From CAYNVS01 sp964400725 (lineage in GTDB: Bacteria > Myxococcota_A > SURF-8 > CAYNVS01): a DNA stretch of 15,267 bases. The translations under genes were made by a program, and so were the position numbers. The stretch lies in assembly GCA_964400725.1 (NCBI GenBank), contig CAYNVS010000057.1:1-15267 (forward strand). The letters are read 5' to 3'. Shown here in pieces: positions 6,445 through 14,997 of the stretch (position 1 is the first letter of the stretch; every line of letters begins with the position of its first letter). The notes beneath the pieces are model-generated. The model did no database searches and was not told the origin of the DNA. It saw nothing but the letters and a program-made list of their open reading frames with translations.

Positions 6445-7182
6445 TTACCACTCCTCGACCGTCCATCCTTTCGGAGTTTCGATTTTAAAAAAGTTGGCGC
6501 TCTGCTTTTCGTCGAACCTCATCGCCGAAAAAAGAATGCGGTTGCGGTTGCCGACAAGGTCGTAAATCACCGCTTCGTCAACCTCGTAAACCAAAGGGTT
6601 TATTATAAGATACATCGCCGCAATCTGCTCCCCTTCGTCCTTCGGCGCGAGTTCGAGAATAATTTTTCCGGCGGTCGGTATGTCCTTCTCGAAATCCGAT
6701 TCGGAAATCAGCTTCAATTTAAAACGCTCCGAAAGAGCGCCTCTGCCGGAAAGGAATTCGAGCGCGAGAACCAAGTCTTTTTGAGAAATCAGCTTCGTTT
6801 TCGAGAGCTTTTTCTTTTCGTAATCGGCGTAATAAAAAGTTTTGCCGTCGTAAGCGAAACTCTTTTTCGGGCTTCCGTCGTAATCCCAGCGCATAAGGTT
6901 TGGCTTGGCGAAAACCATCGAGCCTTTGCCTTCGGTCGTCTGCATGGTAGTCTGCGAATAATAAATCTGTTTGAAATCGGCTTTAACCGATTTAACCCGC
7001 TTGTATTTCCCTTCGATGCCGATCAGAGCCTCTTCAAGCGTAACGCCGACGAGTTGAAGCGGCTTCTTTTCCTTCGCGTCGTCCCCGCCCTTAGCCGCCG
7101 CAAAACCAAACGACAAAGCCAGCGCGCAGGCCGCGGCTCCGCCGAAAAGCGCCCGCCAAACTCGGTTTTTGTTCTTTTTCAT
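6445..7182 (-). CDS. LolA-family periplasmic lipoprotein carrier
   Basis: The 245-residue protein has a Lys-rich N-terminus and a hydrophobic signal segment (about 8-30) ending in GFAAA, with no lipobox Cys; it should be a soluble periplasmic protein. The body fits the LolA fold: VKADFKQ (66-72), then the strand GKGSMVFAKPNLMRWDYDG (85-103) with the typical F-x-K-P-x-x-x-R-W-x-Y pattern, then YDGKTFYYADYE (111-122). LolA shuttles lipoproteins from LolCDE to the outer membrane; LolA-like paralogues can serve special substrates. Here it is the last gene after three lipoprotein genes. I placed the start at the ATG at 7182. In-frame GTG (7194) and TTG (7188) codons also exist; the GGAG is 5 bases from the TTG and 11 from the ATG, so the exact start is uncertain. 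Whether this is the only LolA of the organism cannot be seen. Confidence 0.75.
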   Translation of the reverse strand: MKKNKNRVWRALFGGAAACALALSFGFAAAKGGDDAKEKKPLQLVGVTLEEALIGIEGKYKRVKSVKADFKQIYYSQTTMQTTEGKGSMVFAKPNLMRWDYDGSPKKSFAYDGKTFYYADYEKKKLSKTKLISQKDLVLALEFLSGRGALSERFKLKLISESDFEKDIPTAGKIILELAPKDEGEQIAAMYLIINPLVYEVDEAVIYDLVGNRNRILFSAMRFDEKQSANFFKIETPKGWTVEEW

Positions 7183-7219
7183 TTTCAAATTCACTCCGCA
7201 GAGCTTTTTTGTTTCGCCG

Positions 7220-8980
7220 TTATTTCTTGCTTCCGGCAAAACTCAAAATTCCTTTTATAAGTTTGCCCATAAATACGTTGACGGTCTGCTGCGTCCCTTT
7301 TGCAAGGCCGCAGGTTTCGCTTGAAAGCGAAATGTCGCAAGGGTTAATGTAAAGCAGTCCGCCGATGGTCGGGTCCTGCCATACGAAGTAAGGCGAGCCC
7401 AGAGCGATTCCGTCCGCGGGCTGTTCCTGCGGAGTTCCGGCAAAGTGCGCGGCGTCCAACAAACACGCGTCGGCCGCGCCGCCCGAACACTCCTTGCTCG
7501 CTTTGCACAAGAAAGTCCCTTTGCCGTCGGGCATGCCGTCGTCCGCCGTTTCCGAGGGACATTCCCATTCCATCCATAATTTATTTTTTCCCTTCGGCTG
7601 GTCGCTCGTCCACTGCGGCAGTATTTTGCGCAAAGGAATAGGATCGGCGAAGTAAGTTCCGAAGTCCATTCCCGCGCCTGCGGGAATGACCAGCTTAAGC
7701 AGGTTCTCTATAACTTTGGGGGTGATGGCGTCGCCCAGACCGAGGTCGAAGCCGAGAAAGTCGATGAGCCTGTAACCGGCGGCCAAGCTCAAAAGACCCG
7801 AAAATACCGGCGACAGCTTGGCTCTGAAATCCAGCGCGGCTCCGCCTTTCTCAAGATTGCTCTTTAACTCGCCGTAAAGCGGCAGCTTGGTTAAGTCCGC
7901 GGCGACGACGTTCATTAAAAACTCTCCCGTCGCCAAATCGCCGTTCGCTTTATCAAGCTTGAAAACCTTGAATTCAAGCGTCTTCGTCCCGTTGTAAGAA
8001 TCGTCCACGCAATAAAATATCGCCTTTTCGTCCGCTTCGCCGGAGCCGCCGACGCATCCTTCGGCCTGCAAAAATTCCGCGGCTTTTACTACGTCGTCGA
8101 GAGCGCCCGACCATAGTTTAATCATCTCCGCGCCGAGGGACTTTCCGCCCGCCGCGCCGCCCGCGAAACCTAGAAAATTCTCGTCCCCGTTCAATACGTC
8201 GACGACCATCGGAAGGATGGCGTTTAACGAAAGGCTTCCTCCGCCCTGAATTTCGTTCACTATTTGCGCCACGTCGCCGTGAATATTGATTGAGGAAAGG
8301 AAATGAAAAACGCTGCCGAGCATGCGCGAAAGACTGTCGAACATGTAAATCTCCGGCAGTCTCGCGTCTCCTTTCATCCACGCCATTTTTTCGGTTCCCA
8401 TGTAAACGGGAATTTCCTTCGAGATATGCCAAACGTATTTAGACGCGTCCGCCGACTTTTTAATAACGTCGTATTCGGCGACCGAGCGCTCGAAACTATC
8501 CGCCATCGTCTTAAAAGTTTTGGCGAAAAGTTTTGAAAGATAGTCCGACTGCGACTCGTATTCTTCGGGCTCGCCGCCTCCCGCAGCGACGGTTGAAGAC
8601 GCCCAATCGGGCTGTTTTGTCTTCATTACCATCGTCAGCAGCGACATGAATATTTCAAAACTCTGCTGCGACTCGCTGAACGCGAGGCCGAAATGACCGT
8701 CGAGGTTGGCCGGATCGTATTCGACGGCCTTCTCGAAGCATTGCCTAGCCATAGAGCACTGGCCTTTTTCAAGCCATTCCTTTCCGAGATTTACCTGCTC
8801 GATCGCCGCCGCGACGTTCTCCGCAACCTCTATCTCGCCGGTTTCAGTAGATTCCGTCTCTTCGACTTCGCCGTCTCCCTCGAAATGCGTAGTTTCCGAG
8901 TCGGAGCCGGAACAGCCCGCAAAAGCCAAAACCGCCGCGAACGCCGCAATTATAAAGAGGTTTCCCGCAGTTTTCTTCAT
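7220..8980 (-). CDS. TPR-containing lipoprotein, function unknown
   Basis: I do not recognise a family beyond the start of this 586-residue protein. The signal peptide (KK, then a hydrophobic stretch 8-22) ends in AFAGC with Cys23 as the lipidation site. A short Glu/Asp/Thr-rich linker (26-55) follows, then a TPR-like helix pair at about 57-100 (QCSMARQCFEKAVEYDPAN is typical TPR). The rest is mainly predicted helical with Gly-rich loops and a few Cys near the C-terminus, including LCKASKEC and NPCDISLSSETC. It is likely an outer-membrane or periplasmic anchored protein. The frame is open to an earlier ATG at 9016, but AAGGAG lies 6 bases before the ATG at 8980, where the signal peptide begins. 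It starts 69 bases after the propeller-phosphatase gene and ends 37 bases before the LolA-like start, fitting one transcript. Confidence 0.75.
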   Translation of the reverse strand: MKKTAGNLFIIAAFAAVLAFAGCSGSDSETTHFEGDGEVEETESTETGEIEVAENVAAAIEQVNLGKEWLEKGQCSMARQCFEKAVEYDPANLDGHFGLAFSESQQSFEIFMSLLTMVMKTKQPDWASSTVAAGGGEPEEYESQSDYLSKLFAKTFKTMADSFERSVAEYDVIKKSADASKYVWHISKEIPVYMGTEKMAWMKGDARLPEIYMFDSLSRMLGSVFHFLSSINIHGDVAQIVNEIQGGGSLSLNAILPMVVDVLNGDENFLGFAGGAAGGKSLGAEMIKLWSGALDDVVKAAEFLQAEGCVGGSGEADEKAIFYCVDDSYNGTKTLEFKVFKLDKANGDLATGEFLMNVVAADLTKLPLYGELKSNLEKGGAALDFRAKLSPVFSGLLSLAAGYRLIDFLGFDLGLGDAITPKVIENLLKLVIPAGAGMDFGTYFADPIPLRKILPQWTSDQPKGKNKLWMEWECPSETADDGMPDGKGTFLCKASKECSGGAADACLLDAAHFAGTPQEQPADGIALGSPYFVWQDPTIGGLLYINPCDISLSSETCGLAKGTQQTVNVFMGKLIKGILSFAGSKK

Positions 8981-9049
8981 GGGTTTCTCCTTGAAAAATG
9001 TCGTTTTCATAGTCAAGCCTTTCGCGCAAAATAAATCGCGCCGCGCGGT

Positions 9050-11455
9050 TTAGTCGTCGATGCGCTTGGAGTAAGGCGGACGCTCCATGCCGGGTCTCAT
9101 AATCCGCCAGATAATCTCGCCCAGCCCAGGATGCCCGTCAACTTCGGAAAAGTCGTATTTTTCGCTCATCTTGGCTTCTTCCGTCCCTTCGGGGTTCAGA
9201 CGCCATTTGACGTCGGGCTTAATCGCCGAGTAAGGCGTCTTATTCGGGGTAGTGGTAAATATGTCGTACATCGGCGCGGCGGTCGCGGTGTTGCGGTTCA
9301 TGGACGGAATGCCCAGGAGCATTTCGATGGTGCGGTAAACGCTCGGATAGCTGTAATGAACGCTCGATAAATAGCCGCGCTTAACCCACGGGCTTATGGC
9401 CAGCGCGCCGCTGCGGTGCGCGTCGATGTGGTCTCCCGCGGCGCTCTGCGGATCGTCCTCGACGACGAAAATTATCGTCGAATCCCAGTATTCGCTGTGG
9501 CTGATGTAATCGACCAGCAGCGCCAGCCCGTAGTCGTTGTCCGCCACGAAGCACTCGGGGTGAGGGGAGCCCGCTTTTCCGCCGTTCGTATGATCGTTGG
9601 GAAGACCGACGTATAGAAAAGAGGGGAAAATTCCGTTTTGAATTTCTCTTATTACTTCTTTCGCCTTGTATTCGTCGGGGACGTTAAGATTGAAGAAGGT
9701 GTATTTCTGGTCGATGTCGTCGCGTTCGCCGCCTATCGCCTCGGGGAAAAAGTTTACGACTTCGCCGTAGTTGCGATAGCTGATGTTGTGCGCTCTAAGA
9801 TGGTCGAAAATCGTTCCGGTCTCGGATTTGGTCGTCGGCTCGATGCCCGGCAGGGGAAGCTGATCCATGTAGGTCTTGTTCACGTAGTCGTTGCAGTCGG
9901 CCTGAGTCGTCCACATATGCCCCTGAATGCTCGCCTCCGCGTCGGAATAGAAATTGTCGAACACGACGAACTCGCATGCAAGCGCGTGCTGATTGGGCGT
10001 TATTTTTTCGCCGAACAAAGCAAGATTCGGGTCGCCGTCTCCATACGCGTTTCCTTTGCATTTCAAGTCGCCGTACACTTCGTCGTAGGTTTTATTTTCT
10101 TTTACAACCAAAACGACGTGTTTAATCGGGTTCTGCTCAAGCGGTATAAGCCTTTCGCAGGAGTTGTCGCCGAAGAAAGTAAGCGGCCTGTTTATATTGT
10201 CGTCGGCGCGCTTGGTCATCGCCGCCATTTCCGAATCGTTAACCGGAAGCGTTATTACGGTAAGCGTTCCCATCGTGGCCTGCTCCGGCTGATGGCTTGA
10301 AAGCTCGCCGTTGGCGACGCTTCCCTTGCCTTGTCCGTCGGCGGATATTAGTCTGCCGCTGCCTTCTTTCATCGCCAGCGCGTTGGGGTAGGCTCCGGTC
10401 GCGATTTTGCCGATTACGGGATAGGAAGCGTTAAGCGTATCGACGATGTAAACGGCGTTCATGCGGGCGCACGCGACGTAAAGGCGGCTGTTGGAAAAGT
10501 CCATCAGCAAAGCCTGCGGATACATCGTTTTCAAATCCTGCGTGTCGGCGTTGGGGTCGATCTGTATCGAGTTGACGACCGCGTTGGACGCGAGGTCTAT
10601 AACGCTGACGGTGGAGCTGTCGGAGTTGGCGACGTACAGCTTTGAATAATCGGGCGAGAAAGCCATTCCTTCTGGGTTTTTGCCGACCTTAATCTGCTTC
10701 GTTTCTTTCTTTGCCTCAAGGTCTAAGACCGAAACGGTGTTGCCGCTCATGTTGGAAACGTAAGCCTTTTTATTGTCGGAGTGAACGGCTATGTAATACG
10801 GATAATATCCCGCTTTAATTGTAGTCCGAGAGCCGCAGTCCTGCGCCAAAGGCTTCTCAAGCTCGACAACGAAAACGCGGCTGCCGACGGCGTCCACGGC
10901 GTATAACAGCTTATCGTCCGAGGTTAAAGCCAGACCGGCTATATACCCTTCGCACAAGTCGATTTCGCCCTTAGAGGCAAAAGCTCCTTCCGCTATGTCG
11001 AGGACGTGAATTTTTCCGGTTCCTCCGCCGCCGACGTAAAGAGTCTTTCCGTCGCCCGAAACCGCCATTCCCACCGAGACGCTGCCGAGGTTAAGCCGCG
11101 TTATTTCCTTCGTTTCCAAATTGACCGCGGCAAAGCCTTTTTTCGCGCCGCTTACGTAAGCCGTTTTTCCGTCTTTGGAAAGCGCTAGCCCCCAAGGGAA
11201 GACGAAATTCAAATTAATCGACTCGCCCGACGGCCAAATTCTGCGTCCGTTGAAAAGCACCGAAGCGCCTTCCTGATCGACCGCGCCGGAAAAGGTTTTA
11301 GCGGCCGCCTCGTCGGCGAGCTTGTCGGGCGGAACGCAGGTATTCGCGTCTGAGCCGCCCGCGTATTTTCCGGTCTGCGAAGTGGAGCTCGAAGAGCCCG
11401 CGCAGGAAATTGCGGCCGCCGCCGCCAGCAGAGCGATTAGAGCTTTAAGTTTCAT
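9050..11455 (-). CDS. YncE-like beta-propeller / alkaline-phosphatase-superfamily lipoprotein
   Basis: The 801-residue protein has a lipoprotein signal (AAAISC, Cys18) and a Ser/Gly-rich linker. Residues about 75-405 are a YVTN/YncE-type propeller with repeated blades (SKDGKTAYVSG, GDGKTLYVGG, SDDKLLYAVD, HSDNKKAYVSN, SPDYSKLYVANSDSSTVSVIDL). Residues about 445-735 belong to the alkaline phosphatase/phosphoesterase superfamily: VVKENKTYDEVYGDL (Glu453-Asn454), FDNFYSDAEAS, a PNDHTNGG segment (Asp621-His622) and EDDPQSAAGDHIDAHRS (666-682), which look like the metal-binding positions. This fusion is known from bacterial genomes as a bifunctional YncE/alkaline phosphatase type; the substrate is unknown. 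The role is probably extracytoplasmic phosphoester cleavage with the propeller as a binding platform (inference). GGAGGAG 5 bases before the ATG at 11455 decides the start over the longer frame to 11488. Confidence 0.85.
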   Translation of the reverse strand: MKLKALIALLAAAAAISCAGSSSSTSQTGKYAGGSDANTCVPPDKLADEAAAKTFSGAVDQEGASVLFNGRRIWPSGESINLNFVFPWGLALSKDGKTAYVSGAKKGFAAVNLETKEITRLNLGSVSVGMAVSGDGKTLYVGGGGTGKIHVLDIAEGAFASKGEIDLCEGYIAGLALTSDDKLLYAVDAVGSRVFVVELEKPLAQDCGSRTTIKAGYYPYYIAVHSDNKKAYVSNMSGNTVSVLDLEAKKETKQIKVGKNPEGMAFSPDYSKLYVANSDSSTVSVIDLASNAVVNSIQIDPNADTQDLKTMYPQALLMDFSNSRLYVACARMNAVYIVDTLNASYPVIGKIATGAYPNALAMKEGSGRLISADGQGKGSVANGELSSHQPEQATMGTLTVITLPVNDSEMAAMTKRADDNINRPLTFFGDNSCERLIPLEQNPIKHVVLVVKENKTYDEVYGDLKCKGNAYGDGDPNLALFGEKITPNQHALACEFVVFDNFYSDAEASIQGHMWTTQADCNDYVNKTYMDQLPLPGIEPTTKSETGTIFDHLRAHNISYRNYGEVVNFFPEAIGGERDDIDQKYTFFNLNVPDEYKAKEVIREIQNGIFPSFLYVGLPNDHTNGGKAGSPHPECFVADNDYGLALLVDYISHSEYWDSTIIFVVEDDPQSAAGDHIDAHRSGALAISPWVKRGYLSSVHYSYPSVYRTIEMLLGIPSMNRNTATAAPMYDIFTTTPNKTPYSAIKPDVKWRLNPEGTEEAKMSEKYDFSEVDGHPGLGEIIWRIMRPGMERPPYSKRIDD

Positions 11456-11498
11456 GTCGTCTCCTCCATGGGTAAGAAGAACTCGCAACTATTTAATT

Positions 11499-11513
11499 CC
11501 GCGCTTGGCGCGG
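11499..11513. repeat. GC-rich inverted repeat between the HEAT and propeller-phosphatase genes
   Basis: CCGCGC-TTG-GCGCGG is a perfect 6-bp hairpin with a 3-base loop. On the minus strand, in which the genes run, it is followed by AATTAAATAG rather than a U-tract, so it should not terminate well. It may be a processing or attenuation site that changes the ratio of upstream to downstream products. A short T-run exists only on the other strand. Confidence 0.4.
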
Positions 11514-11529
11514 GTTTTCCTACTCCGCG

Positions 11530-12498
11530 TTATATGGCATCGGACTTCTGAAAAGGCTTCTTGTTTAGCAGATCGAGAAGATGACGCTCTTCGATGTTTA
11601 TGCGCAGCAGACCGGCCAAAGCTCTTATGCGGACGTCGGACGACGGATGCGACAGCAGGCCGATTATTTGTTCGAGGAACGGATCGGGGCTGCAGTCCAA
11701 AATGTAGGCCAAAGCTCTGCGCGCCACAATCGGGTCTTCGCTTGCGAACATTTCGACCAGCAAATCACTCGCCTGATCGACCGGCTTCATAACTATTTCG
11801 TGCGCCGCCTTCCAGCGGACGAGCTCGCTTTTGCTTTGCAGCATCTTGCGCAGCTCTTCCATCGTTTCGTTGTGGTCTTCGCGCTCTTCGGCAAGCAGCA
11901 TGGCCGGAATGGAAATGGTTTTTTGCATCAGTTCGGGGTTTCGCCTTATGCCGCGCTTGATGGAGTCCAAAATGTGCTCGCGAAGATGCTCGCCCGCCTG
12001 ACGGTAAACGTGCGTGAGATAATTAATCGCTTCGGCCCTCTCCGTTTCGACGAAAACGTATGGAAGGACGTGGCAGCGCACTCCGTCGTGAACGTGGCCG
12101 AACAGCGGGGAAAGCGTTTCTATTATTTCGTCCGGCCAGCAGCGGCCGAACGCCAGTATCGCGCTCTGCACAACCTTAGGGTCGCCCGACCACAAATGCC
12201 TTTTTACGAGTTCCTTATCGGGGCCGGATACGAATTCATAGCCGATGAGAGCGAAGGTTATAAGCTCGGCGTCCGAGCCGCGGAGTATTTCTTCTAAAGC
12301 GGTCTTTCCTTTGGCGCCCAGCTTTCCGAGCGCGACCGCGGCCTTCTGACGCAAACTAACATCAGAGTTCCGCATGAACGCCAGAACGGCGTCGGCCGCC
12401 TCGTCGTCGCCGTATTTGGCCAGCCCTAACAGCGCCGCCGTGTTGGCCAGCTGATCCGATTCGTTTAGGGCGTCTAAAAAAAGTTTTTTATTATCCAT
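11530..12498 (-). CDS. HEAT-repeat protein, cytoplasmic
   Basis: The 322-residue protein lacks a signal peptide or membrane segment. It is built of paired helices with HEAT/PBS-type repeats: the clearest are about 18-78 (DEAADAVLAFMRNSDVSLRQ, then KAAVALGKLG) and about 220-310 (DPIVARRALAYILD and SSDVRIRALAGLLRI). Intervening helices at 80-215 are compatible with more divergent repeats. HEAT arrays act as protein-binding scaffolds; no enzymatic motif is visible. It lies between two genes for large lipoproteins, starting 24 bases after the one upstream and ending 74 bases before the one downstream, so it is almost certainly co-transcribed with them. A cytoplasmic partner or regulator in an otherwise envelope-directed unit is unusual. 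GAGG sits 7 bases before the ATG. Confidence 0.8.
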   Translation of the reverse strand: MDNKKLFLDALNESDQLANTAALLGLAKYGDDEAADAVLAFMRNSDVSLRQKAAVALGKLGAKGKTALEEILRGSDAELITFALIGYEFVSGPDKELVKRHLWSGDPKVVQSAILAFGRCWPDEIIETLSPLFGHVHDGVRCHVLPYVFVETERAEAINYLTHVYRQAGEHLREHILDSIKRGIRRNPELMQKTISIPAMLLAEEREDHNETMEELRKMLQSKSELVRWKAAHEIVMKPVDQASDLLVEMFASEDPIVARRALAYILDCSPDPFLEQIIGLLSHPSSDVRIRALAGLLRINIEERHLLDLLNKKPFQKSDAI

Positions 12499-12522
12499 AT
12501 TTTTCCTCGCTCATTTTTGTTG

Positions 12523-14973
12523 TTACCGGTTGTGCAGGATATATAACCGCCAATTGTTAAGTCTTCCCGTATTCGACGCCTTTGTGTCGATAATCGTCAG
12601 CGTCCAAATTCCTTTGGGATTTTGGCCGGCGTAATCTTCGAGTTTGCCCGGCCCGTCGGGCTGCTCGAACAAGCCGAATACGGTCGCCAAGTTTTTTTGG
12701 GAAGACGAAGTATTAAGGAGCGTTACCTCGGCGCCGCCGGGACTCTTAAGTTTTATTTTAAGGCCGCTTAAATCGGCGTGAGTTACCGAGACGCCCGCGA
12801 ATATCTGCTTGACGGCGTCGGCGTTCGGAACGTAAATCGAGCTTGAGACCGAGCCCATGTCGGGGACGTTCCGCGGGAAACGTTCGTCTGAAATATAAAT
12901 CAGACCCGGAATAATATGGGTTATCTGCGCCAAGCAGTACGACGGCGCGAGCCCCCCCGAAGCGTCCAGCGCGGCGATGGTCGCAAATCCCTGCGGCGCC
13001 GTTTCCAAAGCGGTAATTTTGCCGGCGGCGTCAACCTTCGCGCCGGCGTCGTTGAAACTTTTAAAAGTTAAAAACGAAGGATCGACGGGGCCGTCGGGAA
13101 AAATTCCTCCCTGCCAGCGCCCCGTAACGGACAAAGACGCGGAGCGCCCCGGAAAAAGAACGACCTCGCCGGGCGTTACTGCAAAAGATTCGAGCTTTGC
13201 GGCGGCGAAAGAGTAACCGCCTATTCGCTGCGCGGCCGTTCCGGCCAGACTGGACGCGGCGATTTTAAAAAGATGCTCCCCTTCCTCCGCGCATTTGAAA
13301 ACGACGGTCAAAGGCAAATCTTCCGTTTTGGCGGCGTTCTTTGTAATAACCGCCGCGGAGCGGTTTGGGCCGATTACGGCCAGAGCGGGAAGGAATTGAC
13401 TTCCTTCAAAAGTCCAAACCTTGGCCGAAACGATTTCTCCTTTGGCGCAATAAAAAGAAAAATAACCGGCCTCTCCGGCGGTCTGAATTCTGTTCTCGAA
13501 CTGCGTCGGCAGTTCCGAAGGCGAAACGTCGAGACCGTTGATAATTTGGATTTCCGCAGGCCCCGCCATGTCGTCCGTCATGTCGTTTTGATAAATCCGC
13601 ACGTTCGGATCGGCGGCGACGTAAACGGTATGAATTCCGTTGGACGGGCGGTTGTACGTAAACGAAACCGTCCTTGCTTCCCCCGGCTTTAGGGCGTAAA
13701 GCGTTAAAATCTGGTCTGGTTTATCGACTCCGGCGACGGGCGGCCTTTTTCCGTCGAGGTAAAGCCCCGCCTCAATCCACGGGAGAGTTTCTAAGCCTAA
13801 GTTTTTCAGCGTCGCGCCGAAGGTCGCGACTTTGGTTGACGCGTTGTAAACCGCCGTCGCGTCCGTCATCGAGAAGCTCGCCGAAACCGGCGCCGCTTCC
13901 GAAACCGAAAGCTCGAACGCGCCCGCTATCCCTTCCCATTCGTCGACGACTATAAAATAGGTTCCGTCCTTGGGCGCGGTAAACGCGACGGTCTCCGCGC
14001 TTGCGGCGCAGCAGACGTCGCTTCCGGCGACGCATTTGGGCGCGGTCGGCGAACATTCGTCCATAATGTAAACCGCCGGGTCGAAATGCCGCGTCTTGCT
14101 CGTCGCCGTAAATCGCGCCGAAACGCCTTTTAACAGATCGATTTTAAAAACTTTCTGCGGCCCTTTATATTTTACTTCCGCCGAAACGGCGTTCCAGCAT
14201 TTGGAAGAAACCTCGAACAGCGAGCCGAGCTTTTCCGTGGACGACAAAACAGTCGAGCCTATGAAAACTTCCTCCGCGTCCGCGCAGACGTTTTTGCACC
14301 CGCCGTCTTCGCACGTTTCGTCGGCGGAACAAAGCGCTGTTACGTCGTACCGAACGCCTCCGGCGCATGCCAGCGCGAACTTTCCGTCGCAGCTTTTTTC
14401 TCCCTGCGCGCAAATCAGCGCGGCGCATTCTCCGTTGGAGCAGACGCTTCCGTCTCCGCAAAAGCTCCTCAGCCATTCGGTTCCGTCGTCGGAACAATAC
14501 ATAACTTTTCCTTCGGCGTAGCATTTTCGGTCGCCGGGCGCGCAGAGTTTAGGCTTAATTTCAAGCTCTTCGTCAGGCTCGGCGTCTTCTGCGGGAAGGT
14601 CTTTTACCGCCGACTCTCCGGCCGCTTCGTCCGGCTCGTTATCGCCCGCCGATTCTTCGGAAATAAACTCCGGTTCGTCTTCCGCCAAAGCCTCTCCCGC
14701 CGGATTATCTTCTTCAATCGCGCTTTCGTCGTCGGCGGACGCATCGGTCTCGCCGCCTTCTTCAGCCGTCTCTCCGAACGCGGGCTCTTCTTCCGTCTCA
14801 TTCTCGACTAACGCAAGCTCTCCGCCGCCCGATTCTTCGCGCAAATCCGAATCAATATCCGCCGCGTTCGACCCGCCTGACGAGCACCCGGCCGCGGCAA
14901 ACGCCGCCGCCAGCGCCGCAAGCGCCAAACCCCGCAAATAACTCAAACGCGAATAACCGCGTTTCGATTTCAT
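12523..14973 (-). CDS. Multidomain Cys-rich lipoprotein with PPC-, CARDB- and P-domain-like modules
   Basis: The 816-residue protein has a lipoprotein signal ending AAAGC (Cys30), then an unusually long Glu/Asp/Ala-rich linker (39-141). Two or three Cys-rich units follow (144-230), with the same C-x-x-G-x-x-x-C pattern as the lipoprotein at 2587-4923. Next are a PPC-like beta domain (about 232-358), a CARDB-like Ig domain (about 364-475; LKNLGLETLPWIEAGLYLDG, LKPGEARTVSFTY), a second PPC-like domain (about 485-592), a Big-like domain (about 593-680) and a C-terminal proprotein-convertase P-like domain (about 705-813; GIWTLTIIDTKASNTGRLNNW). No protease domain is present, so it is a binding or structural surface protein rather than an enzyme (inference). 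GAGG lies only 4 bases before the ATG. It is the first gene of the five-gene minus-strand cluster. Confidence 0.8.
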   Translation of the reverse strand: MKSKRGYSRLSYLRGLALAALAAAFAAAGCSSGGSNAADIDSDLREESGGGELALVENETEEEPAFGETAEEGGETDASADDESAIEEDNPAGEALAEDEPEFISEESAGDNEPDEAAGESAVKDLPAEDAEPDEELEIKPKLCAPGDRKCYAEGKVMYCSDDGTEWLRSFCGDGSVCSNGECAALICAQGEKSCDGKFALACAGGVRYDVTALCSADETCEDGGCKNVCADAEEVFIGSTVLSSTEKLGSLFEVSSKCWNAVSAEVKYKGPQKVFKIDLLKGVSARFTATSKTRHFDPAVYIMDECSPTAPKCVAGSDVCCAASAETVAFTAPKDGTYFIVVDEWEGIAGAFELSVSEAAPVSASFSMTDATAVYNASTKVATFGATLKNLGLETLPWIEAGLYLDGKRPPVAGVDKPDQILTLYALKPGEARTVSFTYNRPSNGIHTVYVAADPNVRIYQNDMTDDMAGPAEIQIINGLDVSPSELPTQFENRIQTAGEAGYFSFYCAKGEIVSAKVWTFEGSQFLPALAVIGPNRSAAVITKNAAKTEDLPLTVVFKCAEEGEHLFKIAASSLAGTAAQRIGGYSFAAAKLESFAVTPGEVVLFPGRSASLSVTGRWQGGIFPDGPVDPSFLTFKSFNDAGAKVDAAGKITALETAPQGFATIAALDASGGLAPSYCLAQITHIIPGLIYISDERFPRNVPDMGSVSSSIYVPNADAVKQIFAGVSVTHADLSGLKIKLKSPGGAEVTLLNTSSSQKNLATVFGLFEQPDGPGKLEDYAGQNPKGIWTLTIIDTKASNTGRLNNWRLYILHNR

Positions 14974-14997
14974 TATTCCTCGTCGGCGAAACGAAAT

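Noticed and set aside
6376..7260. 294-residue plus-strand open frame
   Set aside because: It is the opposite strand of the LolA-like gene, has no family resemblance, and reads through the LolA terminator region.
9638..10300. 220-residue plus-strand open frame
   Set aside because: It is antisense to the phosphatase domain, with no recognisable domain and no RBS; its composition is that of a reverse-complement shadow.
11456..11488. Earlier ATG for the propeller-phosphatase protein
   Set aside because: It would place 11 residues before the signal peptide, while the ATG at 11455 has GGAGGAG at ideal spacing.
11581..12297. 238-residue plus-strand open frame
   Set aside because: It is antisense to the HEAT-repeat gene, whose repeats and operon position are convincing.
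12523..14973. Subtilisin-like protease suggested by PPC-like and P-domain-like modules
   Set aside because: These domains usually accompany peptidases, but no Asp-His-Ser catalytic motif or other protease domain is present in the 816 residues.
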